A stretch of 8,629 nucleotides of DNA from an uncultured Clostridia bacterium (GCA_947165805.1 CAMVBT010000089.1:1-8629); one strand, 5' to 3'. Positions 1-7,102 are shown, counted from the first letter of the stretch. The notes: generated by a model from the letters alone, not told the origin. Program-made: numbers and translations.

Positions 1-1032
1 AACGCCCATGCCGACCGCGAGAATGATACCGGCGATACCGGGTATAGTCATCGTGAAGCTGTCGTTGAAGGCGAAGAAGCCTGTGATAGCGGCGAATGTA
101 CCCGCTACCTGTCCCGCGAGTGATACTGCCGCCATGACGCCGGGCAGTTTGTACATTATTATAATAAGAACGCAGATAAGTGCGAACGCGATAACGCCCG
201 CGATAGCCATAGCGTCACGCGCGCCCGTTCCGAGCGTAGGCGAGATAGTGCTGAAGCTGTCCGTCACGAGCTTGAACGGCAGTGAACCGCCGTTTATCTT
301 GTCCGCCAGAGCCTTTGCGTCGGGGCCGGACTCGAAGCTTCCCGAAATGGAGGCTTTGCCGTCATAGATGACCGCGTTTACTGTCGGCGCGGATATCTCG
401 ATATCGTCCATCCAGATAGAGATCCTCTTGCCGTTGCCGTATGCTTCCTTGGTCGCGTCCTCGAACGCCTTCTTGCCGCTTTCGTTGAGTTCGAGGGATA
501 CCGCCCATTCGTGGCTTCCGTCGGACTTCGTGTCATAGGCTGCGTAGGCTCTCGCAACGTCGGTACCCGTAAGAACGACCTCGAGGTCTTCATACGTCTG
601 ACCGCTCGTCAGATCGCCGCTGTAGCCCTTGCGGAAGGTAAGGAGGGCTGTTTCGCCCAGCTCCTTGACCGCCTGCTCGGGGTCGAAGCTGTCGTCGTCC
701 GACTGCCACGGGAAGCGGCAGATTATCCTTCTGCTGTTCTGATCCACATAAATTTCATAGTCTGTGATGTTTTTCTCGACCATACGGGTCTCGATTATCG
801 AGCGTGCCGCGTCAAGGTCTTCGGTGCTGACGCTCGACGCGTCCGCAGAGGGTGTGAATGTTACGTCCACACCGCCGCGGATATCGATACCCCAGCGGAT
901 ATCCTTGACACCGCGGATATGCACCGTTTCAATGTCGCCGTACCATGTGCTGAATCCTGCCAGCGCGAAGTATGTGAACACGGCGATCAGAATGAACACG
1001 ATGAAAAACACCGGTTTTTTGACCTGCTTCAA
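1..1032 (-). CDS. secD: Protein translocase subunit SecD (5' part; continues past the left edge)
   Basis: SecD is a membrane subunit that, with SecF, uses the proton gradient to help pull proteins through SecYEG. I read 344 in-frame residues with no stop before the window edge. Seen: a first membrane helix at about residues 7-27; the conserved block DIRWGIDIRGGVDV at 44-57; a long external P1-type region to about 250; the segment PFKLVTDSFSTISPTLGTG at 252-270 before the second helix (271-293); further hydrophobic helices at about 298-321 and from 330; and GIILAVGMGV at the edge, the start of the family motif that normally continues DAN. The start is TTG at 1032: it follows a GGAGTG ribosome site, and an in-frame TGA lies just upstream, so nothing longer is possible. 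A single SecDF fusion, common in Firmicutes, cannot be excluded because the 3' end is missing. It has its own promoter upstream and lies downstream of purB on the same strand. Confidence 0.95.
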   Translation of the reverse strand, partial: MKQVKKPVFFIVFILIAVFTYFALAGFSTWYGDIETVHIRGVKDIRWGIDIRGGVDVTFTPSADASSVSTEDLDAARSIIETRMVEKNITDYEIYVDQNSRRIICRFPWQSDDDSFDPEQAVKELGETALLTFRKGYSGDLTSGQTYEDLEVVLTGTDVARAYAAYDTKSDGSHEWAVSLELNESGKKAFEDATKEAYGNGKRISIWMDDIEISAPTVNAVIYDGKASISGSFESGPDAKALADKINGGSLPFKLVTDSFSTISPTLGTGARDAMAIAGVIAFALICVLIIIMYKLPGVMAAVSLAGQVAGTFAAITGFFAFNDSFTMTIPGIAGIILAVGMGV

Positions 1033-1042
1033 TTTGTGTTTT

Positions 1043-1048
1043 CACTCC
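1043..1048 (-). promoter_or_regulatory. Ribosome binding site that decides the secD TTG start
   Basis: GGAGTG on the minus strand lies 10 bases before TTG at 1032. A GTG overlaps this site but is in another frame, and the secD frame has a TGA here, so TTG is the only start that fits. Confidence 0.75.
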
Positions 1049-1098
1049 GTTTCTTTTGCTTTTCTTGAAAAAATAGAAATTTTTGCAAATACTTAATT

Positions 1099-1127
1099 AT
1101 TATAGTGCATAATCGGAAATAAGTCAA
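1099..1127 (-). promoter_or_regulatory. Sigma-A promoter for secD
   Basis: Minus strand TTGACT (-35), a 17-base spacer, then TATAAT (-10). It lies between the end of purB and secD and gives a leader of about 60 bases. Near-perfect consensus with optimal spacing. Confidence 0.85.
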
Positions 1128-1154
1128 GAGTTTTACGCTAATTTTTATCAAAAA

Positions 1155-2591
1155 TCAGACAGAAAGCTCCGATCTCTCGCCGAGAACGCCCTTGTTCGCT
1201 TCGAGCACGGGCTTCACGCACTCCGCAAGGAATTCGGCAGTCTGTTCGGGAGCTCTGCCGGTGAAATGCTCCGGTTTAAGGGTCGCAAGTATCTCTTCCT
1301 TGGTGATCTTGAATATCGGATCTGCGGCTATGCGGTCAACGAGGTCGTTTTCACCGCCCTCTTCCTTGACTATCCTGCCTGCTGCCATGCTGTGCTGTCT
1401 GATGTGCTCGTGAAGCTCCTGACGGTCGCCGCCCTTCTCCACCGCATCCATGATTATATTCTCGGTAGCCATGAACGGCAGCTCCTTCATTACTCGCTGT
1501 CTGATGACTTTTTCATATACGACGAGTCCGCCGGTAACGTTGAGCATGATATTGAGTATCGCGTCGGCAGCAAGGAACGCCTCCGCCACTGCGACACGCT
1601 TGTTCGCGCTGTCGTCGAGAGTTCTCTCGAACCACTGTGTGCCCGCTGTGAATGCAGGATTGAGCACATCTATCATAAGGTATCTCGAAAGCGCGGTGAT
1701 ACGCTCCGAGCGCATCGGGTTGCGCTTGTATGCCATTGCAGACGAGCCGATCTGGTTCTTCTCGAAGGGCTCCTCTATCTCCTTGAAGTTCTGGAGCAGT
1801 CTGATGTCACAGCTGAACTTCGAGCAGCTCTCCGCAAGTCCGGAAAGTGCCTGAACTACCTGATAGTCGAGCTTGCGCGGGTATGTCTGACCGCTCACCG
1901 CGAAGCATTTTTCAAATCCCATTTCCTCCGCGATCATCTGCTCGAGCTTCTTTATCTTCTCACCGTCGCCGCCGAACAGCTCAACGAAGCTGGCCTGTGT
2001 ACCTGTGGTGCCTTTCTGGCCCAGCAGTTTCAGGTTCTTTATCCTGTATTCTATTTCCTCGAGATCCATGAGGAGCTCCTGCATCCAGAGTGTAGCGCGC
2101 TTGCCCACGGTGGTGAGCTGCGCGGGCTGGAGGTGGGTGTAGGCGAGGCAGGGCATGGACTTATACTTGTCTGCGAACTCCGCGAGATTGGCTATGACAT
2201 TGACCAGCTTCCTGTGTATGACCTTCAGCGCGTCGCGCATGATTATGACGTCCGTGTTGTCGCCCACATAGCACGAGGTCGCGCCGAGGTGGATGATGCC
2301 CTTTGCCTTCGGGCATACGAGACCGTATGCGTAGACGTGGGACATTACATCGTGGCGCACTTCCTTTTCACGGGCTTCGGCAGCCGCGAAGTCGATGTTG
2401 TCGATGTTGGCCTCAAGCTCCGCCACCTGCTCCTCGGTGATATTGAGCCCGAGCTTCATCTCTGCTCTGGCAAGGGCTGTCCACAGTCTGCGGAAAGTGG
2501 AGAACTTCTTCTGCGCCGAGAAGATATACTGCATCTCCTCACTGGCGTATCGTGTGCAAAAAGGGCTTTCGTATGTGTCGTATCTGCTCAT
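1155..2591 (-). CDS. purB: Adenylosuccinate lyase PurB
   Basis: Cytoplasmic enzyme of purine synthesis. It splits SAICAR to AICAR plus fumarate, and adenylosuccinate to AMP plus fumarate. The 478-residue protein is full length for the family. Seen: RHDVMSHVYAYG at 79-90; HLGATSCYVGDNTD at 101-114; the THLQPAQ block at 152-158 with the conserved His; and the fumarase/aspartase superfamily signature GSSAMAYKRNP at 282-292, whose flexible loop carries the catalytic Ser. These blocks resemble the animal ADSL branch more than the shorter B. subtilis type (from memory). I start at ATG 2591, which follows GGAGGG (2597-2602) by 5 bases. An upstream in-frame Met would add 17 residues, but its coding would run through the promoter. 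It is a single-gene unit with its own promoter. Only a weak A/T stem follows the stop, so some read-through into secD is possible. Confidence 0.97.
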   Translation of the reverse strand: MSRYDTYESPFCTRYASEEMQYIFSAQKKFSTFRRLWTALARAEMKLGLNITEEQVAELEANIDNIDFAAAEAREKEVRHDVMSHVYAYGLVCPKAKGIIHLGATSCYVGDNTDVIIMRDALKVIHRKLVNVIANLAEFADKYKSMPCLAYTHLQPAQLTTVGKRATLWMQELLMDLEEIEYRIKNLKLLGQKGTTGTQASFVELFGGDGEKIKKLEQMIAEEMGFEKCFAVSGQTYPRKLDYQVVQALSGLAESCSKFSCDIRLLQNFKEIEEPFEKNQIGSSAMAYKRNPMRSERITALSRYLMIDVLNPAFTAGTQWFERTLDDSANKRVAVAEAFLAADAILNIMLNVTGGLVVYEKVIRQRVMKELPFMATENIIMDAVEKGGDRQELHEHIRQHSMAAGRIVKEEGGENDLVDRIAADPIFKITKEEILATLKPEHFTGRAPEQTAEFLAECVKPVLEANKGVLGERSELSV

Positions 2592-2625
2592 GGTATCCCT
2601 CCGTATATAATAAAAACATACCCAT

Positions 2626-2654
2626 ATTCTAACATAAAACAAGCATTTTTACAA
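2626..2654 (-). promoter_or_regulatory. Probable purB promoter
   Basis: Minus strand TTGTAA, a 17-base spacer, then TAGAAT, placed so that transcription begins about 30 bases before the ATG. It matches consensus less well than the other promoters here. No purine riboswitch or obvious PurR box could be recognised in the short leader. Confidence 0.65.
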
Positions 2655-2713
2655 CAGAAATCACAAAAAAACACTGTTTTTTTCAAAAAATCAGAAAAAT
2701 GTCAAAAAAACAC

Positions 2714-2742
2714 TTGACAAATGAGGCCTTATGTGTTAAAAT
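2714..2742 (+). promoter_or_regulatory. Promoter of tRNA-Gln
   Basis: TTGACA, a 17-base spacer, then TAAAAT. It lies about 24 bases before the mature tRNA. A-tracts just upstream (about 2676-2710) could act as an UP element. TGTCAA at 2700-2705 is the inverted complement of the -35 box. Confidence 0.85.
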
Positions 2743-2765
2743 TGAAAAGCTGAATTGAATAATAC

Positions 2766-2841
2766 TGCGGTGTAGCCAAGCGGTAAGGCACCTGACTCTG
2801 ACTCAGGCATTTCCGGGGTTCAAATCCCTGCACCGCAACCA
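2766..2841 (+). tRNA. tRNA-Gln (anticodon CTG)
   Basis: Full cloverleaf. The acceptor stem TGCGGTG (2766-2772) pairs with CACCGCA (2831-2837), followed by discriminator A and encoded CCA. The D arm has AAGCGGTAA. The anticodon stem CCTGA/TCAGG encloses loop CTCTGAC, giving CTG, which reads CAG codons. The T arm is CGGGG-TTCAAAT-CCCTG with one G-T pair. The T1-A72 end pair is usual for bacterial tRNA-Gln. The variable region counts to 6 bases. Confidence 0.95.
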
Positions 2842-2842
2842 A

Positions 2843-2942
2843 AAACGCCGCCTTGCAGCGGCTCAGTGAATAATGAATAGTGAATAATGAAAAGTGTACA
2901 ATGCTAAAGCGAAGAAAACTCGTGCGGCGTTTCTGTATTTTT
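2843..2942 (+). terminator. Possible split terminator after tRNA-Gln
   Basis: AAACGCCGC at 2843-2851 is a perfect 9-bp complement of GCGGCGTTT at 2924-2932, which leads into a T-rich stretch (to 2942). This looks like a tRNA terminator stem, but the 72-base loop contains half of the heptamer array. A competing hairpin, GCCGC-CTTGCA-GCGGC (2847-2862), uses the same left arm and has no T-tract. Real termination here is uncertain. Confidence 0.3.
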
Positions 2943-2975
2943 CATTATTCACTATTCATTTTTCATTATTCACTG
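2864..2975. repeat. Inverted array of 7-bp repeats (RTGAAWA)
   Basis: The left arm (2866-2900) reads as consecutive heptamers GTGAATA, ATGAATA, GTGAATA, ATGAAAA and a degenerate GTGTACA. The right arm (2939-2973) holds five heptamers of the same family on the opposite strand: TTTTCAT, TATTCAC, TATTCAT, TTTTCAT, TATTCAC. The outer ends CAGTGAATAATGA and TCATTATTCACTG match exactly. The arms then align after a gap of one 7-base unit, so copy number differs between them. About 45 bases separate the arms. There is no coding in it. It could fold as a long AT-rich cruciform or RNA hairpin between tRNA-Gln and comEC. Similar AT-rich heptamer repeats exist in other bacterial genomes; whether this family is named is unknown to me. 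Confidence 0.85.
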
Positions 2976-3073
2976 AACGGCATATAGCAGAAACCTTGAA
3001 CTGAACAGCAGATCCTCTCGTTTTCCCGTTTCGTTACCCGGGTATCCGATCGGTAATATCAAGGAGGCAAATT

Positions 3074-5119
3074 ATGGCACACAACAGATTCGCGGTCATC
3101 GGGATAAGTCTGTTCGTGTGCTTTTTCATTTCCTCGTTCATCGGCAGTATGCGGTCTTTCATCGTGTGCGCAGTCCTCGCGGCAGCGGCGGCTGTCACAG
3201 GCTTCGCCGCAAAGAAGCGCCCCGCGGCATTCGCAGTCTCTGCGTGTGCGGCGGCTTTTCTTATCTACGGCATATACTCCGCCGCGTTCATCGAGCCTAC
3301 GGCCTCACTGAAAGACCGCACCGTACCGGTCACGGCGTCGGTGCTCTCCACAGGGCGTCCGGGCAGGGACTACGCATATATCACCGCTTCCGGCACCGCA
3401 GACGGCATACCCGTGAAGTTCTCGTTCTACTCGGCAAACACCTTCATATCACCGGGCAGCACCGTGACTGCCGATATCACGTTCTCCGGTCTTACCGGCA
3501 CAGCGTCCTTCAACGACAGCTACAACTACTCCCGCGGCATATTCCTGCGCGCCTACGCGGAAAATACCGAATTCACGGAAGGCGGCTTCTCGCTCACGGG
3601 CGCTCTTGCGGAATACTCGGAAGACCTGCGCTGCTCCGTCTCCGCAGTTCTCGGCAAAGATACGTGCGGACTGCTGCTGGCAGTGTTCTTCGGCGACAAG
3701 AGCAGGCTCCCGGACAGCCTCTCCGCCGATATCCGCAGATGCGGGCTCTCGCACTTCACCGCCGTTTCGGGTATGCATCTGTCGCTGATCGTAATAGTGC
3801 TGATGTCGGTGCTCGGAGCCCTGCCGTTCGGAAGAAACCGCATCGTCCGTTTCATTTCCGCCATAGTCCTGACAGCGGTATTCATGCTGTTCTTCAATAT
3901 GACCGCCTCGGTGCGCCGAAGCGGCATAATGCTCATATTCTTCTACGGCGCGGAGCTGTTCCGCCGCGAGAGGTCAACGCTCAGCTCCCTCGGCGCCGCG
4001 CTTACCCTGATACTGCTCACCGAGCCCTATGCCTGCCGCGACGCGGGGCTTCTGCTGTCGGTCTGCGGCACCTTCGGAGCCGGAGTTGTCTCCCCTGCCC
4101 TGTGCAGAATGGTCTCCGCGCACAGACCCGTCATACCCGCGGCCGGTGCCGTCATCACCTGCGTATGCGCTTCATACTGCACCATACCCGCGTCGGCGCT
4201 GATATTCGGCGGCTTTTCCGTGCTCTCGCCGCTCACGTCGCCGCTGATACTGCCGTTCTTCACCGCCGCGCTGGTGTTCACTCTGCTGTTTGTGCTGACG
4301 GGCGGGATATTCGGGTTTCTTCTGCTGCCCGCGGGCGCGGTATTAAAGCCCGTCATAGACGCGATCCGCTTCCTCGCGGGGTTCAGATATGCCTACATCG
4401 TCCCGGACAGTGAGATGTTTCCGGCTTTCGCGGCAGCCGCAGGCATTTTCATAGCCGTCACGGCTTACGTCGTCCGGCGCCGCCGCATGAGCCGCCGCTT
4501 CACGGCATATTCCGCGGTCATAGCTTTCTGCGCGCTCATAGGCCTCGTCACCGCCGGCAGGCTTACAGACAGCGGCACGGCGAAGATAACGGTCTACTCC
4601 GACGGCGACGACTTTCTCGCGGCGGTCTCCTACCGCTCGGGAGTGTCACTGTTCGCGTCGGGCATAAGCCGCGGGCTCTCGGGCGAAGCTTATGACATAA
4701 TGGCCGGGCAGAGCATAGACTCGTTCGATACGATATGCGTCATAATGCCGGAGAACAGCGCCGTATATTCCCGAGCGTTCTCTACCCTGCCCGCTCTGGA
4801 GCGCCATTTCACCGACGACAGCGAGTATATCTGCGACATCGGCGGCAAATACACAGTCAGCATCTTCGAGGACGCCTTACTGGCCGAGATCAACGGAGTT
4901 TCGGTGCTGATGACCGATATAAAAACAGCTCCGGCATACGGCGGACAGGATATCGCCCTCTGCGCGGGCTATACCGGCTCACCGGACATCGGGAAAAACG
5001 GCGTCACTGTCCTTTCGGCCAAGCGCTTCAAGGAACGCCCCGACGCGTATAACGCCTATTACAAAAGCATCGAGATACGCATAAGCCCCGACGGCAGGCT
5101 CCGTATTACAGAAAAATAA
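3074..5119 (+). CDS. comEC: ComEC/Rec2-family DNA internalization channel protein, degenerate C-terminal domain
   Basis: ComEC forms the inner-membrane channel that takes single-stranded DNA into competent cells. The 681-residue protein shows an N-terminal run of helices (about 8-65), a DUF4131-like soluble region (about 70-165), and the Competence domain (about 190-460) with the signature RCGLSHFTAVSGMHLSL around 222-238, followed by many hydrophobic helices to about 500. Residues 504-681 occupy the place of the metallo-beta-lactamase-like domain: they begin KITVYSDGDDFLAAV, where family members have a VDVGQGD-like strand, and end YKSIEIRISPDGRLRI. The HxHxDH metal-binding motif is absent, and the domain is shorter than usual. 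The start ATG follows AAGGAGG (3061-3067) by 6 bases. I see no convincing promoter between the repeat array and this gene. No comEA is in the window. The family is sure; DNA uptake by this copy is not. Confidence 0.9.
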   Translation: MAHNRFAVIGISLFVCFFISSFIGSMRSFIVCAVLAAAAAVTGFAAKKRPAAFAVSACAAAFLIYGIYSAAFIEPTASLKDRTVPVTASVLSTGRPGRDYAYITASGTADGIPVKFSFYSANTFISPGSTVTADITFSGLTGTASFNDSYNYSRGIFLRAYAENTEFTEGGFSLTGALAEYSEDLRCSVSAVLGKDTCGLLLAVFFGDKSRLPDSLSADIRRCGLSHFTAVSGMHLSLIVIVLMSVLGALPFGRNRIVRFISAIVLTAVFMLFFNMTASVRRSGIMLIFFYGAELFRRERSTLSSLGAALTLILLTEPYACRDAGLLLSVCGTFGAGVVSPALCRMVSAHRPVIPAAGAVITCVCASYCTIPASALIFGGFSVLSPLTSPLILPFFTAALVFTLLFVLTGGIFGFLLLPAGAVLKPVIDAIRFLAGFRYAYIVPDSEMFPAFAAAAGIFIAVTAYVVRRRRMSRRFTAYSAVIAFCALIGLVTAGRLTDSGTAKITVYSDGDDFLAAVSYRSGVSLFASGISRGLSGEAYDIMAGQSIDSFDTICVIMPENSAVYSRAFSTLPALERHFTDDSEYICDIGGKYTVSIFEDALLAEINGVSVLMTDIKTAPAYGGQDIALCAGYTGSPDIGKNGVTVLSAKRFKERPDAYNAYYKSIEIRISPDGRLRITEK

Positions 5120-5150
5120 CTGCTCCTTGCGGAAAGGAGCAGTTTCTTTT
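5118..5150. terminator. Bidirectional Rho-independent terminator between comEC and hisS
   Basis: A perfect 11-bp stem, AACTGCTCCTT/AAGGAGCAGTT, with loop GCGGA, begins inside the comEC stop codon. It is followed by TTTCTTTT on the plus strand and by TTATTTTTC when read from the minus strand. It can end both converging transcripts. A smaller GCCG/CGGC stem follows at about 5153-5164. Confidence 0.92.
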
Positions 5151-5167
5151 AAGCCGGGACCGGCTCT

Positions 5168-6388
5168 TTACAGGTTCAGTTTTATTATCTCATCAAAGCC
5201 CTGACTCTTTGTGCGGCTGTATATCTTGTCGCACTTTTTCGGGTTCGGAACGAGCACGAGAGTCACATCGCTGTCGGCTTCAAGCTCCGCCGACTTCGAT
5301 ATCGCGCCGAGGATATCCTCTTCCTTGTAGAGTATGGCGGTCTTTTTGCGTGTCCCGCCAAGAGCCGAGCCGTTCTCCGAGACTATGGAGAATATGCGCT
5401 CAAAGCCTATCGAAAAGCCTACCGCGGGGATATTCTCGCCGGTAAAGCGCCCGATCAGTCCGTCGTATCTGCCGCCGCCCGCTATCGTGCCGCCGAATTC
5501 CTCGCTTGCCACCTCGAACACCGTGCCGGTGTAGTAGCCCTGTCCGCGCACCAGCGAGGGGTCATAGACCACGGCGTAGTCAGGAGAGAGCTTATCCGCG
5601 GTCTCGATTATCGTGCGCAGGCTGTTGAGAGCGTCCTCGTCCGTACAGTATCCTGCCATATCGTCGAGCGTCAGGCTGCCCTTGCCGAGCAGCTCACGAA
5701 GCGCCTCTACCGCGTTTTCGGGCATCTGCTTCTCCCGCAGTTCCGCCGCAACACCGTCCGCGCCTATCTTGTCGAGCTTGTCGAAGGTCACGGACACGGT
5801 ATCGAGGGCGTCCTCCGGAAATCCCATTGTTTTAAGCGTACTGCGCAGTATGCGGCGGTCGTTGACACGGATAAAGAACTTGCCTATCCCGAGCTTCGAC
5901 AGCGCCTTCGCGGTCACGGAGATCAGCTCTATCTCACAGCATATCGAATCCGAGCCGAGTATGTCGATATCGCACTGCACGAACTCGCGCAGTCTGCCGC
6001 GCTGGGGTCTTTCGGCGCGGTACACCTTGTCGATCTGTATGCACTTGAACGGGTTCGGGAGGTTCGCGCGGTTGTTCGCGTAGTATCTCGACAGCGGCAG
6101 AGTCAGGTCATACCGCAGCCCGAGGTCACAGAGCTCCTTTTCATCGACCGGTGTCTTTCCGAGGGCCTCCGCGAGCTTCTCGCCGCGCTTGAGTATCTTG
6201 AATATAAGGTTCAGGTTGTCGCCGCCGTCGCTCTTGTCGAGGTTTTCGGCGCTCTCGACAGCGGGTGTATAGATGCGGGTGAATCCGCAGGACGTATAAG
6301 TTTCAAGTATGATACGGGTGAGCCTGTCGCGCAGTGCGGAGGCTTCGGGCAGGTATTCCTGCATACCCTTCTGTGGTTTTATGTTCAA
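5168..6388 (-). CDS. hisS: Histidyl-tRNA synthetase-like class II protein (HisRS or HisRS-like regulator)
   Basis: HisRS charges tRNA-His. The family also includes HisZ, a non-charging regulatory subunit of ATP phosphoribosyltransferase. The 406-residue protein shows the entry GMQEYLPEASALRDRL (8-23), LRYDLTLPLSRY (91-102), motif 2 YRAERPQRGRLREFVQCDIDILG (123-145), LVRGQGYYTGTVFE (279-292), AGGGRYDGLIGRFTG (303-317) and motif 3 PAVGFSIGFERI (321-332). Motif 2 and the GGGRYDGL loop favour a HisRS fold that still binds ATP. The family RGLDYY motif reads RGQGYY here, with Arg281 kept. The C-terminal anticodon-binding region (about 348-406) is shorter and more divergent than usual. Start is TTG 6388 after GAGGGA by 7 bases; an in-frame ATG 8 codons later is the alternative. 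It follows the PAS gene by 27 bases, probably in the same transcript. No his biosynthesis genes are nearby, so HisZ has no support from context. Confidence 0.72.
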   Translation of the reverse strand: MNIKPQKGMQEYLPEASALRDRLTRIILETYTSCGFTRIYTPAVESAENLDKSDGGDNLNLIFKILKRGEKLAEALGKTPVDEKELCDLGLRYDLTLPLSRYYANNRANLPNPFKCIQIDKVYRAERPQRGRLREFVQCDIDILGSDSICCEIELISVTAKALSKLGIGKFFIRVNDRRILRSTLKTMGFPEDALDTVSVTFDKLDKIGADGVAAELREKQMPENAVEALRELLGKGSLTLDDMAGYCTDEDALNSLRTIIETADKLSPDYAVVYDPSLVRGQGYYTGTVFEVASEEFGGTIAGGGRYDGLIGRFTGENIPAVGFSIGFERIFSIVSENGSALGGTRKKTAILYKEEDILGAISKSAELEADSDVTLVLVPNPKKCDKIYSRTKSQGFDEIIKLNL

Positions 6389-6395
6389 GATCAGG

Positions 6396-6401
6396 TCCCT
6401 C
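6396..6401 (-). promoter_or_regulatory. Ribosome binding site for the hisS TTG start
   Basis: GAGGGA on the minus strand lies 7 bases before TTG 6388. The next in-frame ATG is 24 bases further in and has no comparable site before it, so TTG is preferred. Confidence 0.6.
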
Positions 6402-6415
6402 GTCTTTCTTTTGTT

Positions 6416-7102
6416 TTATTCTTTGTCTTTTATCTCATGCGCGCAGCCGACTGTACCGTATGCGTTTCCGAACATATCGAAAAGCGGCGCTATGCAGGTG
6501 GCGAAGCGCTTTTTCCCGTCTGCCGTCATGAGCGTTCCCTCGCCGGTACGCGCCTGTCCGGTACTTATCGCCGTTTCCTCATCGGCGCGGGTGCATAAGG
6601 CCGGGTATTCCCCGCGCCCGATGATATCCTCGCGCTTTTTTCCGACCGTATCGGCAAAGGCTCTGTTCACCATGGTATGTATGCCGTCCGCGCGTTTGAA
6701 CCACACCGGTCCGGAGACAGTGTCTATGGTATTGTACAGTGTATGCTCGAAGAACCACGCCGCCGCCTGATACGAGGAATGCTGAAGCACTCTCTCGAAG
6801 CGCGCTGTTATCTCGGCGGGACTGTCCGTATCCCAGACGTCCTCCAGATCGTCGGAGAGCTTCATCGTTCCGACGAATATGTAGCGCAGATTGTGGCAGG
6901 ACATTCCGCGGAGCTGCTCTATTCGGTCATAGCTGTCGGTTATCACCATGTGGGCGCGGTCCAGCGGGAATTCCGTCACGCTTCCGTCGGTACGGTCCGA
7001 GAACTCGAGCAGGACATTATCCGGCTCGAAGACAGATTTCAGCGCTCTCACGAACTTTTCCTGCCGCAGCTCGGCATATACAGTTATACTCAGCAGCAAC
7101 AT
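6416..7102 (-). CDS. Small PAS-domain protein with an N-terminal receiver-like region, no output domain
   Basis: A cytoplasmic protein of 228 residues with no signal peptide. Residues about 119-225 look like a PAS sensor domain: GPVWFKRADGIHTMVNRAFADTVG, then KKREDIIGRGEY, and a terminal strand set ending APLFDMFGNAYGTVGCAHEI, which resembles PAS domains that normally precede GGDEF domains. Residues 1-107 alternate strands and helices (MLLLSITVYA, HMVITDS, LRYIFVG, then a helix to about 107) like a response-regulator receiver, but I cannot name a phosphorylation Asp with confidence. The protein ends right after PAS, with no GGDEF, kinase or DNA-binding part. The ATG follows AAGGAGG by 10 bases, and a strong promoter lies about 40 bases upstream. 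It is first in a likely operon with the HisRS-like gene. The role is unknown; a ligand-sensing adaptor is only a guess. Confidence 0.8.
   Translation of the reverse strand: MLLLSITVYAELRQEKFVRALKSVFEPDNVLLEFSDRTDGSVTEFPLDRAHMVITDSYDRIEQLRGMSCHNLRYIFVGTMKLSDDLEDVWDTDSPAEITARFERVLQHSSYQAAAWFFEHTLYNTIDTVSGPVWFKRADGIHTMVNRAFADTVGKKREDIIGRGEYPALCTRADEETAISTGQARTGEGTLMTADGKKRFATCIAPLFDMFGNAYGTVGCAHEIKDKE

Noticed and set aside
2592..2642. 17-residue N-terminal extension of PurB
   Set aside because: It would overlap the -10 box and the ribosome site, and the protein family starts at MSRYDTYES.
1266..2717. Long plus-strand open frame (483 codons) opposite purB
   Set aside because: It is the antisense shadow of purB, which has full family motifs on the other strand. 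The translation is Leu/Arg/His-rich with no domain and has no ribosome site.
2864..2975. CRISPR array
   Set aside because: Repeats are 7 bases, contiguous and inverted, with no spacers and no cas genes. The 34-bp units at 7511-7612 also have no spacers and are degenerate.
3035..3053. Palindromes TACCCGGGTA and CCGATCGG before comEC as a regulator site
   Set aside because: Two short adjacent palindromes with no supporting promoter or known motif. Chance is enough to explain them.
3118..4413. Second long plus-strand frame inside comEC (431 codons)
   Set aside because: Arg/His-rich product typical of an out-of-frame reading of GC-rich coding DNA. The comEC frame has helices and the competence signature.
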